Of a stretch of 64,000 bases of DNA, positions 22,711 through 30,354 are shown in pieces (within the stretch, counting starts at the first letter, position 1; every line of letters starts with the position of its first letter). Made by a program: the position numbers and the translations under genes. Origin of the DNA: Micromonospora ferruginea (GTDB lineage Bacteria > Actinomycetota > Actinomycetes > Mycobacteriales > Micromonosporaceae); NCBI RefSeq assembly GCF_013694245.2, contig NZ_CP059322.2:2228001-2292000 (forward strand). The letters are read 5' to 3'. The notes under the pieces were generated by a model. The model saw nothing but the letters and a program-made list of their open reading frames with translations. It made no database searches and had not been told where the DNA came from.

Positions 22711-24555
22711 TCAGCCGGCGGTCGGGGCCGGCCCGATCCAGGCCGCCAGCTCCACCGGGTCCGCCGGCGAGCCGGCGGCGAGCAGGGCGCCGTGCACGGC
22801 GCGGACCAGCTCGGGTCGGCTGCGCAGCGCCGCCGCCGCCTCGTCGAGGCCCAGGGCGGCGCTGGTCAGCGTCAGCCCGGCCCACGCCGACGGGCTGCCC
22901 GGCCCGGCGGCCAGCTCGGCCAGGTGCAGGTGGTGCGCGTGCGCGGTGTCGCCGGCGGCGTAGGCCAGGTCGGCCGGACCGGCCCCGGTGACCCGCTCGC
23001 CGACCGTCGACGGGTCCTTGCGCAGCCGGTCGAAGCCCTCCGGGTCGGTGAGCCGCCACAGCAGCAGCACCGCGCGGGTGTCCAGCCGGCGCGCGGCGGC
23101 GTCCGCCACCACCGGCGGGTCCGCGCCGTCGGTGTCGGGACGGGCCGCGCCGGCCCGCCAGGCGTCGGCGAACGCCCGCACCACCGCCGGGTCGGGGCGC
23201 CGGTGGTGCAGCCGCCACTGGGCCCGGTGGTCGTCGACCGCCGCGTCGGCCGCGGCGAGCACCTCCGCCGGCACCGGCTCCGACCGCCAGGTCTCGGCCG
23301 TGGCGGCCAGGCCGTCGAGCAGGCGCCGGCCGACGTCGGTCAGCTCCGGCCGGGCGCGCAGCATCGCCACCGTCGCGGCGACCTGCCGCCGCCACCGGGC
23401 GAACTCGAAGTGCGCGACCGGGCCGCCGGCGCCGGCGGCCACCGGTCGGTACGCCCGCCAGAACTCGGTGATCCCGACGAACGCGTACACGCCCTGCAGG
23501 AGGCCGCCCAGCGGGCGCGGGTCGTCCCGCCACGGCGCGTAGAGCCGGTGCGGCGGCTCGGCGGTCAGCAGCGGCGTCAGGTGCAGCAGGCCGCCGAGCT
23601 TGATGTGCTGGAACTCGTGCACCAGCGTCACCGCCAGCTCCGGCGCGTCCTCCGGCTCCGAGATGAGCATGCTGCCGAAGGCGTCCCCGGCCGACGCGCT
23701 CATGGTGCGGAACCGCTCGGCCGGGCGCTGCGGCACCACCGAGAACAGGCCGCGGGCGATCGGGGCGGCGCGCTCCGGGCAGACCCGCACGAGCAGTTCC
23801 CACGCCTGGGTGAGCAGCGTCCGCCAGCGGTCGACGGCCGCGACCGTGTCCAGGTCCGGCGGGGTCGGGCTGCGCAGATTGCGGTACGGGTCGAGGAAGT
23901 CCAGGCCGACGGTCAGCGTCCGGCCGCCGGCCTCGGCCCGCACGGTGGGCAGCGCGAACCAGCCGTCGCCGCCGCCACCGGCCCGGTCGAAGGCGACCCG
24001 GTGGCCGTCGAGCGTGACGGTCGCCGCGCCGTCGGCGCCGGCCACCTCGGCCACCGTCCACCGCTGCGGGGCGGGCAGCACGGCGCCGCCCAGCGTGGGC
24101 AGCGCGGCGAACCCGTCGCGCACCGGCACCCGCAACGCGAACGACAGGCCCGCGCGGACGCCGGCCACGGCCGCGAGGGCGTGCAGGTAGCCGAGGTCGG
24201 CCCAGAGCGGGCCGTCGGCGGTGACGGTGGAGCCGCGCAGCCGGCGCAGCACGTACCCCGCCCAGGTGCCGACGTGCGGGTGCGCGATCAGCCGGTCGAC
24301 CTCGGCCGGTGCGCGGCGTTGCGCCGCCACCAGCAGGGCCCACGCCTCGGCCACCGGCGGCAGCGGCCCCGCCACCTCCGGCGTGCCGGCCACCGCGTCG
24401 AGCACGGCGCGCAACTGCAGCAGCCGCCAACTGTGCTCGGCGGCGAGCAGCTCCTCGACGGTCCCGGCGTCGCCGCCGCCCGCCGCCAGGTCCCCGAAGT
24501 GGTGGCGGTCGAGCCGGTGCCGGTCCAGCTCGTCGATCGGCTGCGTGACGGTCAT
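22711..24555 (-). CDS. HExxH-motif peptide-modifying enzyme (putative alpha-ketoglutarate-dependent peptide beta-hydroxylase)
   Basis: This 614-residue protein belongs to the HExxH family that accompanies FxSxx-COOH-type peptides; current family naming describes it as an alpha-ketoglutarate/iron-dependent peptide beta-hydroxylase rather than a protease. The metal motif HEFQH is at residues 313-317 in the context LAVTLVHEFQHIKLGGLLHL. Downstream ITEFWRAY (Glu364) may supply a further ligand. The N-terminal and C-terminal thirds are helical, with many Ala/Leu repeats. The ATG at 24555 has GGAGG 6 bases upstream. A longer frame to 24681 overlaps the precursor-like gene and is not used. It follows that small gene by 25 bases and converges on the NB-ARC/TPR gene. 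Confidence 0.85.
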   Translation of the reverse strand: MTVTQPIDELDRHRLDRHHFGDLAAGGGDAGTVEELLAAEHSWRLLQLRAVLDAVAGTPEVAGPLPPVAEAWALLVAAQRRAPAEVDRLIAHPHVGTWAGYVLRRLRGSTVTADGPLWADLGYLHALAAVAGVRAGLSFALRVPVRDGFAALPTLGGAVLPAPQRWTVAEVAGADGAATVTLDGHRVAFDRAGGGGDGWFALPTVRAEAGGRTLTVGLDFLDPYRNLRSPTPPDLDTVAAVDRWRTLLTQAWELLVRVCPERAAPIARGLFSVVPQRPAERFRTMSASAGDAFGSMLISEPEDAPELAVTLVHEFQHIKLGGLLHLTPLLTAEPPHRLYAPWRDDPRPLGGLLQGVYAFVGITEFWRAYRPVAAGAGGPVAHFEFARWRRQVAATVAMLRARPELTDVGRRLLDGLAATAETWRSEPVPAEVLAAADAAVDDHRAQWRLHHRRPDPAVVRAFADAWRAGAARPDTDGADPPVVADAAARRLDTRAVLLLWRLTDPEGFDRLRKDPSTVGERVTGAGPADLAYAAGDTAHAHHLHLAELAAGPGSPSAWAGLTLTSAALGLDEAAAALRSRPELVRAVHGALLAAGSPADPVELAAWIGPAPTAG

Positions 24556-24580
24556 GCTTCCTCCACCCGGGTGGGCGAGA

Positions 24581-24760
24581 TCAGTCGAGTCGTTGCGGAT
24601 TGTAACCACTGGTGATGCTCTCGGGATCGTCGACACGGCGCAGCAACCGGCCCATGACCGGACCGAGAATCTCCTGGTCAAGCTCGGGAAGCAGGGCGAG
24701 ATCGACCGGCTTCAGATCGATCAGCTCCGAGTCGACGTCGACAGCGTACGGTTGATTCAC
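24581..24760 (-). CDS. 59-residue RiPP precursor-like peptide, FxsA-like with a non-FxSxx C-terminus
   Basis: This is a small gene directly upstream of the HExxH enzyme, on the same strand. The peptide starts MNQPYAVDVDSELIDLKPVD, continues LALLPELDQEILGPVMGRLL and ends RRVDDPESITSGYNPQRLD. The acidic, leucine-rich leader followed by a short basic stretch and a Gly-aromatic-Asn near the end is like FxSxx-COOH precursors (leader, then a GFN-type tail), but the tail is GYNPQRLD-COOH. The GTG at 24760 is the only start after an in-frame stop. There is no ribosome site, and a GATAAT box lies 8 bases upstream, so translation is probably leaderless. The C-terminal residues are the likely modification target (inference). 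Confidence 0.72.
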   Translation of the reverse strand: MNQPYAVDVDSELIDLKPVDLALLPELDQEILGPVMGRLLRRVDDPESITSGYNPQRLD

Positions 24761-24768
24761 GGGGAGTC

Positions 24769-24774
24769 ATTATC
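24769..24774 (-). promoter_or_regulatory. -10 box (GATAAT) placing the transcription start at the precursor GTG
   Basis: On the minus strand GATAAT (one mismatch to TATAAT) ends 8 bases before the GTG of the precursor-like gene. Transcription would start at or next to that GTG, giving a leaderless message. This explains the missing ribosome site. No good -35 was found. Confidence 0.4.
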
Positions 24775-24878
24775 CATAGTGGCGGGCCTCCCGGACGCTC
24801 GGCGGGCCGAAGAATCCCGGCGTGGCGCGGGGTTTCCGCCGCGCCACGCCGCGTGCGGCGCGGTGCTAGCGTGACGCC

Positions 24879-25877
24879 GTGGCCAGAACCACTGTGGTGT
24901 TCGTCCACGGCTTCCTGTCCTCGGACCAGGTGTGGGCGACGTTCCGTGACCTGATCCGGGCCGACCCGGCGCTCGGCGACGTCGACACCCACGCGTTCCG
25001 CTACGCCACCTCGCTGCTGTCCTGGCATCCGTTGCGCCAGGTGCCGACGTTCGACGACGTCGCCGACGGGCTGCGCACGTTCCTGCGGCACGACCTGGCC
25101 GACCGGCCCCGGCTGGCGCTTGTCACGCACAGCCAGGGCGGCCTGGTGGCGCAGCGGGCGCTGGCCCGGATGCTCACCGACGACGACGCCGACCTGGCCC
25201 GGATCCGCCTGCTGCTGATGTACGCCTGCCCGACCGCCGGATCCGACCTCGGGCTCGCCGCGCGGCGGGCGTTGCTGCGCGCCAACCCGCAGGAGCGGCA
25301 ACTCCGGCCGCTGAACGCCGCCGTGCTGGACGCCCAGCGCGCCGTGCTGCACCGGATCGTGCACCCGCCCGGGTCGCCGACCCGGGTGCTGGCGTTCGCG
25401 GGCGAGAGCGACGCCGTGGTGTCGCCGGCCTCCGCCCGCAGCGTGTTCCCGGACGCCGGCGTGCTGCCCGGCGACCACTTCACCATCGTCCGGCCCGACT
25501 CGCCGGAGCACCGGTCCTACCGGGTGCTGCGCCAGGAGTTGCTGCGGCTGGCCGGCGACGACGACCGGCCGCCGGCCGCCCCCATCCCCCACCCGCGCGC
25601 CGACGGCGAGCTGGTGGACCTGCTGCTCGCGGTGCCGGGGATGACCGACCCGGCGTTCCGCGCCCAGGCCTACGCGCGGCTGCCGCTGCGGGTACGCGAA
25701 CAGCTCACCCGGCCCGGCCCGGCCCGGCTGGAACTGCTCGCGGCGCTCGACACGCTGCGCGCGTACCGGCATCTCGCGCCGGGCCGGGCGCTCGCCGACG
25801 CGCTGGCGCTGCTGGCACCGGAGCACCCGGTGGTGGCCGAGCTGCGGCCCCGGCTGGTGGCGCTCGACGCCGGGTGA
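24879..25877 (+). CDS. Alpha/beta hydrolase with C-terminal EAD2-like domain, probable conflict-system effector
   Basis: This is a 332-residue lipase/esterase-like alpha/beta hydrolase. The oxyanion-side strand is VVFVHGFLSSDQVW. The nucleophile elbow HSQGG has Ser85, and the acid and base are probably Asp178 (GESDAVV) and His200 (LPGDHF). Residues 243-330 form a separate helical domain (GELVDLLLAVPGMTDPAFR, then LELLAALDTLRAYRHL). Its pattern closely parallels residues 17-95 of the VMAP-like protein at 16211 (ELVDLL, a short linker, then DP or EPD and Arg). This suggests homotypic binding, with the hydrolase as the effector of that system. The GTG at 24879 has no ribosome site. It is divergent from the precursor/HExxH pair. 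Confidence 0.8.
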   Translation: MARTTVVFVHGFLSSDQVWATFRDLIRADPALGDVDTHAFRYATSLLSWHPLRQVPTFDDVADGLRTFLRHDLADRPRLALVTHSQGGLVAQRALARMLTDDDADLARIRLLLMYACPTAGSDLGLAARRALLRANPQERQLRPLNAAVLDAQRAVLHRIVHPPGSPTRVLAFAGESDAVVSPASARSVFPDAGVLPGDHFTIVRPDSPEHRSYRVLRQELLRLAGDDDRPPAAPIPHPRADGELVDLLLAVPGMTDPAFRAQAYARLPLRVREQLTRPGPARLELLAALDTLRAYRHLAPGRALADALALLAPEHPVVAELRPRLVALDAG

Positions 25878-25999
25878 GCCCGGCGCGCTCCTGTCGTACC
25901 CGTGGTCCATGATCCTAGTCGTCACAACGGCACGGATCACGGGCCGGCGACGGCGTTCCGGCGTGCCCGGAGCCGGCCGCCGGCGGGGAGGTCGAGACG

Positions 26000-26509
26000 A
26001 TGACGGAGCCCACCGACGCCTCCTGGCGACGGCGGAGCGTGCTGCGGGTCGCGCCCCCGGCGCGAGCCCGCAAGCTGGCCAAGGTGCCCTTCGTGGAGCT
26101 GGCCGACGGGCGGCTGCAGGGGGTGGTGTCCAGCGGGTCCGACGTGGAGCGGGTCTACGTCTCCTCGGTGACCGCCGGCAGCCACGCGGTCAACTGCAGC
26201 ACCAACAACAACCGGCCCTGCGGCGGCCTGCGCGGCACGCTGCTCTGCAAGCACCTGCACGCGCTGGCCGACGAGGCCGTCCTGCAGTACGGCGTCGCGC
26301 AGGTCGCCCGCTACCTGCGCGTCGACGTCGGCGACGGCGTCGACACCGGCGGCGAGCTGCTGGCCCGCACCGAGGCGCGGCACGAGCCCGGCCCGGCGGC
26401 GGTGGTGTTCAGCCGCTTCCTGAGCCACCTGGCCTACCTGGAGGTGCCGCCGACCACCACGCCGGTGCCCGAGCTGCACTGGTTCCCGGCCACGGCGGGG
26501 GTGCGCTGA
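26000..26509 (+). CDS. SWIM-like zinc-finger protein, first gene of a YehLMPQ-type cassette
   Basis: This 169-residue protein has a SWIM-type zinc site: NCSTNNNRPCGG and LLCKHLHAL at about residues 70-95 give a Cys...Cys...CxH arrangement. SWIM domains bind DNA or protein. The N-terminal part is basic (SVLRVAPPARARKLAK) and the C-terminus is plain. GGAGG lies 8 bases before the ATG. The stop overlaps the start of the next gene (TGATG), and three further genes follow with overlaps or short gaps. Together they resemble the enterobacterial yehQ-P-M-L set of SWIM, vWA, DUF5682 and AAA proteins. In E. coli the SWIM protein is longer, so this gene and the next may correspond to a split YehQ. Confidence 0.75.
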   Translation: MTEPTDASWRRRSVLRVAPPARARKLAKVPFVELADGRLQGVVSSGSDVERVYVSSVTAGSHAVNCSTNNNRPCGGLRGTLLCKHLHALADEAVLQYGVAQVARYLRVDVGDGVDTGGELLARTEARHEPGPAAVVFSRFLSHLAYLEVPPTTTPVPELHWFPATAGVR

Positions 26510-27906
26510 TGCTCGCCGCGCAGCTCACCCGGCTCGACGCCGACGCGCCCGCCGGGCTGGCCGAGGCGCTCGCCGTCGTCGACGCCGTCGACGACACGCT
26601 GGTGCGCGGCCTGGCCCGCGTCGCCGAACCGGACGCCGCCGCCTGGGCGGCGCTGGCCGACGCGGTCGCCGGCACCCCGCTGGCCGACCGCGTCGCCGAG
26701 GCGGTGCGCGCCGCGACCACCGGCGCGCTCACCGAGGAGCACCTGGCCGTGCTCGCCGGCGCCCGCGCCGCGCTGCTCGGCGCCGTCCACGACGCGCTGC
26801 TGGAGCGGCTCGACACCGCGCTGCACCGGTCCCGTGTCCCATCGGCCGCCGCCACCGGCGGGCCGGCGGACGCCGCGCCCGCCCGCGCCGGGGCCCGGGC
26901 GTGGCTGCACGAGCTGGCGCTCGCCGGCTGGCGCGGCGCCGACCACGAGCTGCTCTCCGGCGTCGCCGCGCCGGTGGAGGCCGCGCTCGCCGAGCCGGCG
27001 CTGCGCCGCCTCGCGGTGCTGCTCGACGGCCTCGCCGCCGAGCTGCGCGCCGCCCTGCCGGTGACCGACCCGACCCGGGTCCCCGCCCGCCGGTGGGCCG
27101 ACCTGTGGAGCCGGGCCGTGCTGCTCGCCGCCGGCGCCACCGCGGAGACCACGCCGGCGGAGCCGGTGTCCGGCCGGCTGCTGCCGCTCGGCGTCGACGT
27201 GCACGAACACGACACCGCGTTCCAGGTGCAACTGCACGCCCTGCTCGAACCGGCCGGCGGCGGCGCGGTCCGGCTGGTCCGGGTCACCGTCGGCGCGGCG
27301 AAGGTCGCCACCATCGTCGGCCCGGCCGGCTGGCGGCTGCTGGAGGCCTACCCGGTGCTGCTCAAGGCGCTGGCCGAGCGGCGCGCGCTGACCGTCACCG
27401 ACCTGCCCGCGCACGGCGGCGACCTGCACTGGGTCGACGCCCGCGCGGCGCTCGCCGAGCCGGCCGACCCGTTCGCCACGGCCCGGGTCCTGCTCGCCGA
27501 CGCGACCGCCGCCGCCACCCCGCCGCTGCACCGCCACCCCGCCGCGATCGCCGAGCCGGTCCTGGTCGAGGGCCGGGTCGACCGTGACGGCGACGGCGGC
27601 CCGACGGTCGACCTCGACGGCGCGGTGATCCCGCTGGCCGTCGACCGGCTGCCGGCGGCCGGGCCGCTCACCCCGGCGCTGCTGGCCACCGCCACCACCT
27701 GCCTCGGCCTGCTGCGCTGGGACGACGGCCGCTGGCTGCTGCAACCGCTCGCGGTGCGGGCCACGGTCAAGCGGCAGACCGTCGAGGCGCACAACGGCGA
27801 CTGGGCATGCGGCGTCACCGACGCGAAGGCCGCCAAGGCCGAGGCCAGGGCGGGCGACGCCGTGGCCGTGCTGCGCGAACGCGCGGGACGGTTGCTGCGC
27901 CGATGA
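26509..27906 (+). CDS. Unrecognised 465-residue component of the SWIM/vWA/AAA cassette
   Basis: I do not recognise a named domain. The protein is alanine-rich and helical in the first 200 residues (for example LADRVAEAVRAATTGALTEEHL). A beta-rich second half follows, with VTVGAAKVATIVGPAGWRLL and DDGRWLLQPLAVRATVKRQ, and an Ala/Lys/Arg-rich tail. It has no signal peptide or clear membrane segment. The ATG at 26509 overlaps the SWIM stop and its own stop overlaps the vWA start (ATGA), so it is an obligate member of the operon. It could be the C-terminal half of a YehQ-like protein whose SWIM half is encoded upstream; that is a guess from position. Confidence 0.7.
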   Translation: MLAAQLTRLDADAPAGLAEALAVVDAVDDTLVRGLARVAEPDAAAWAALADAVAGTPLADRVAEAVRAATTGALTEEHLAVLAGARAALLGAVHDALLERLDTALHRSRVPSAAATGGPADAAPARAGARAWLHELALAGWRGADHELLSGVAAPVEAALAEPALRRLAVLLDGLAAELRAALPVTDPTRVPARRWADLWSRAVLLAAGATAETTPAEPVSGRLLPLGVDVHEHDTAFQVQLHALLEPAGGGAVRLVRVTVGAAKVATIVGPAGWRLLEAYPVLLKALAERRALTVTDLPAHGGDLHWVDARAALAEPADPFATARVLLADATAAATPPLHRHPAAIAEPVLVEGRVDRDGDGGPTVDLDGAVIPLAVDRLPAAGPLTPALLATATTCLGLLRWDDGRWLLQPLAVRATVKRQTVEAHNGDWACGVTDAKAAKAEARAGDAVAVLRERAGRLLRR

Positions 27907-29228
27907 CCGACGACCGCACCCACGCCAACCGCCGCCAGGTGCTCTACTGGCGGCTGCTCGCCCGCCTGTTCAGCCCCGACGAGCAGCCCACGCTGGAGTC
28001 CGCGAGCGTCGCCGTGGTCGACGACCTCGGCCTGCCCGCCGCGCTGCTCGACCCGACCGTCTCCGTCGACACCGTCGTCCAGCGTTTCCCGGCGCTCGCC
28101 GCCGAGCTGCGCGACCTGCTCGCCGCCGACCGGGAGACGCCGGCCGACGACGGGCCGTTCCACCCGGCCGAGGCCGAGGTCCGCCGGGCCGCGCTGGCGT
28201 CCAAACTGCTGCTCAACGTGTTCGCCACCGGCGCCGGCGAGGTCAGCGCCGGGCAACTGGCGCGTTGGCAGGCCGATGCCGGCTGGTTCGAGCAGGCGTG
28301 CGGCGTCGCGCCCGGCGAGCTGCGCCGCGAGGGCGCCGGCCTGGGCGCCACGCTGGCCGGGCTGGAAGGCGACCTGGTCCGGCGGATGCGGCTGCGGGAG
28401 GTGCTCGCCGACCCGGCGCTGGCCGCCCGGCTCACCCCGAGCATGTCCCTGATCGAGCAGCTCCTGCGGGACAAGGCGAACCTGTCCGGGGTGGCGCTGG
28501 CCAACGCCAAGTCGCTGATCCGCCGCTACGTCGACCAGGTCGCCGAGGTGCTGCGCACCCAGGTCGCGCAGGCCACCGTCGGCGCCGTCGACCGGTCGGT
28601 GCCGCCCAAGCGGGTCTTCCGCAACCTCGACCTGGACCGCACCATCTGGCAGAACCTGACCAACTGGAGCCCGGACGACGAGCGCCTCTACGTCGACCGG
28701 CTCTACTACCGGCAGACCGCCCGCCGCACCACCCCGGCCCGACTCATCGTGGTGGTCGACCAGTCCGGCTCGATGGTCGACTCCATGGTCAACTGCACCA
28801 TCCTGGCCTCCATCTTCGCCGGGCTGCCCAAGGTCGACGTGCACCTGATCGCGTACGACACCCGGGCGCTGGACCTGACCCCCTGGGTGCACGACCCGTT
28901 CGAGGTGCTGCTGCGCACCAACCTCGGCGGCGGCAACGACGGCCCGGTCGCCATGGCCCTGGCCCGCCCTAAGATCGCCGAGCCGCGCAACACCGTGCTG
29001 GTCTGGATCTCCGACTTCTACGAGTTCGACCGCTCCCAGCCGCTGTTCGACGGCATCGAGGCCGTACACCGCTCCGGGGTGCGGTTCATCCCGGTCGGCT
29101 CGGTCAACAGCTCCGGCCACCAGAGCGTCAACCCGTGGTTCCGGCAGCGCTTCAAGGACCTCGGCACGCCCGTCATCTCCGGCCACATCCGCAAGCTCGT
29201 CGCCGAGCTGAAGAACTTCCTCACCTAG
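27903..29228 (+). CDS. vWA-domain protein (YehP/CoxE-like)
   Basis: This 441-residue cytoplasmic protein has an N-terminal helical region and a C-terminal von Willebrand factor A domain from about residue 275. The MIDAS motif is intact (VVVDQSGSMVDSM, DxSxS), followed by the downstream NDGPVAMALARP and LVWISDFYEF. Such vWA proteins partner MoxR-family ATPases as metal-dependent adaptors. The ATG at 27903 overlaps the previous stop. The AAA gene follows after 13 bases with its own ribosome site. In contrast to the vWA-like region of the 18705 gene, the metal site here is complete. Confidence 0.9.
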   Translation: MTDDRTHANRRQVLYWRLLARLFSPDEQPTLESASVAVVDDLGLPAALLDPTVSVDTVVQRFPALAAELRDLLAADRETPADDGPFHPAEAEVRRAALASKLLLNVFATGAGEVSAGQLARWQADAGWFEQACGVAPGELRREGAGLGATLAGLEGDLVRRMRLREVLADPALAARLTPSMSLIEQLLRDKANLSGVALANAKSLIRRYVDQVAEVLRTQVAQATVGAVDRSVPPKRVFRNLDLDRTIWQNLTNWSPDDERLYVDRLYYRQTARRTTPARLIVVVDQSGSMVDSMVNCTILASIFAGLPKVDVHLIAYDTRALDLTPWVHDPFEVLLRTNLGGGNDGPVAMALARPKIAEPRNTVLVWISDFYEFDRSQPLFDGIEAVHRSGVRFIPVGSVNSSGHQSVNPWFRQRFKDLGTPVISGHIRKLVAELKNFLT

Positions 29229-29241
29229 GAGAGCACCCCTG

Positions 29242-30354
29242 ATGTCCGACATGCTCCGCGCCCCCGCCGAGGTCAAGTACGCCGACGAGCTGGCCTACCT
29301 CGAGTCGGTCGACACCGGGCCGAAGCCGTTCTCCTGGCGCCTGAGCCCACGCATGGTCCGGCTGTTCGTGCTCGGCTCCGAACGCGCCGACGGCCTCGAC
29401 CGGGAGATCCCGCAGAAGTGGTTCGGCGACCGCAGCTTCGTCGAACGCAGCATCGTCACCCTCGCCTCCGACCGGGGCCTGCTGCTCATCGGTGACCCCG
29501 GCACCGGCAAGAGCTGGCTCGCCGAGCTGCTCTCCGCCGCGATCTGCGGCAACTCCACCCTCGTCGTGCAGGGCACCGCCGGCACCACCGAGGACCACAT
29601 CAAATACTCCTGGAACGTCTCCATGGTCATCGCCCGCGGCCAGTCCCGCGAGTCGATGATCCCCTCGCCGATCATGACCGCCATGGAGCAGGGCGTCATC
29701 GGCCGCTTCGAGGAGCTGACCCGCTCCACCAGCGACGTGCAGGACGCGCTCATCTCGATCCTGTCCGAGAAGTACGTCTCCATCCCGGAGCTGAACGACG
29801 ACAACATCGTCTTCGCCCAGCCCGGCTTCTCGATCATCGCCACCGCCAACAGCCGCGACCGCGGCGTCAACGACCTGTCCTCCGCGCTCAAGCGCCGGTT
29901 CAACTTCGTCCGCATCCCGGTCGTCACCAACAAGCGCAGCGAGGCCGAGATCGTCCGCTTCCGCACCGAGGAGCTGCTGCGCCGGCACCGCATCGAGCTG
30001 GAGGTGCCCCCCACCCTGCTCGGCATCCTGCTGCAGAGCTTCGCCGACCTGCGCGCCGCCGCGTCCGCCGCCACCAGCGACGACGAGAAGCTGGAGTCGG
30101 CGCTGTCCACCGCCGAGCAGATCGGCGTGCTGGAGGACGCCGTCCTGCACAGCCAGTTCTTCGGCGACCGCACCCTGCGCGCGCAGACCCTGGCCGGCTC
30201 GCTGGTCGGCTCGCTGGCCCGGCGCAGCCCCGAGGACCTGGCCATCCTCAACAAATACCTGCACGGCGTCGTGGAGCCGCGCGCCAAGGCCGACGGCGGC
30301 GACTGGGACGGCTTCCTCGACGGCGGCCGCCAGGCGATCGCGTCCCTGTCGTGA
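29242..30354 (+). CDS. MoxR-like AAA ATPase (YehL-like)
   Basis: This is a 370-residue AAA+ ATPase. Walker A is LLLIGDPGTGKSW (about residues 80-92). The Walker B position reads VIGRFEEL, the RFEE form I associate with YehL-type ATPases. Sensor 1 is SIIATANSRDRG with the Asn present, then SSALKRRFNFV. AGGAG lies 9 bases before the ATG. Its stop overlaps the start of the DUF5682 gene (GTGA). With the vWA partner upstream it should form a chaperone-like remodelling complex; the target is unknown. Its intact nucleotide site contrasts with the altered one in the ATPase at 17692. Confidence 0.9.
   Translation: MSDMLRAPAEVKYADELAYLESVDTGPKPFSWRLSPRMVRLFVLGSERADGLDREIPQKWFGDRSFVERSIVTLASDRGLLLIGDPGTGKSWLAELLSAAICGNSTLVVQGTAGTTEDHIKYSWNVSMVIARGQSRESMIPSPIMTAMEQGVIGRFEELTRSTSDVQDALISILSEKYVSIPELNDDNIVFAQPGFSIIATANSRDRGVNDLSSALKRRFNFVRIPVVTNKRSEAEIVRFRTEELLRRHRIELEVPPTLLGILLQSFADLRAAASAATSDDEKLESALSTAEQIGVLEDAVLHSQFFGDRTLRAQTLAGSLVGSLARRSPEDLAILNKYLHGVVEPRAKADGGDWDGFLDGGRQAIASLS

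Noticed and set aside
22711..24555. HExxH protein as a secreted zinc protease
   Set aside because: There is no signal peptide, the motif context differs from thermolysin-type proteases, and the precursor-like neighbour fits a peptide-modifying enzyme better.
24555..24879. A classical FxSxx-COOH peptide beside the HExxH gene
   Set aside because: All six frames were considered; none ends in Phe-x-Ser-x-x. The only plausible small gene ends in GYNPQRLD.
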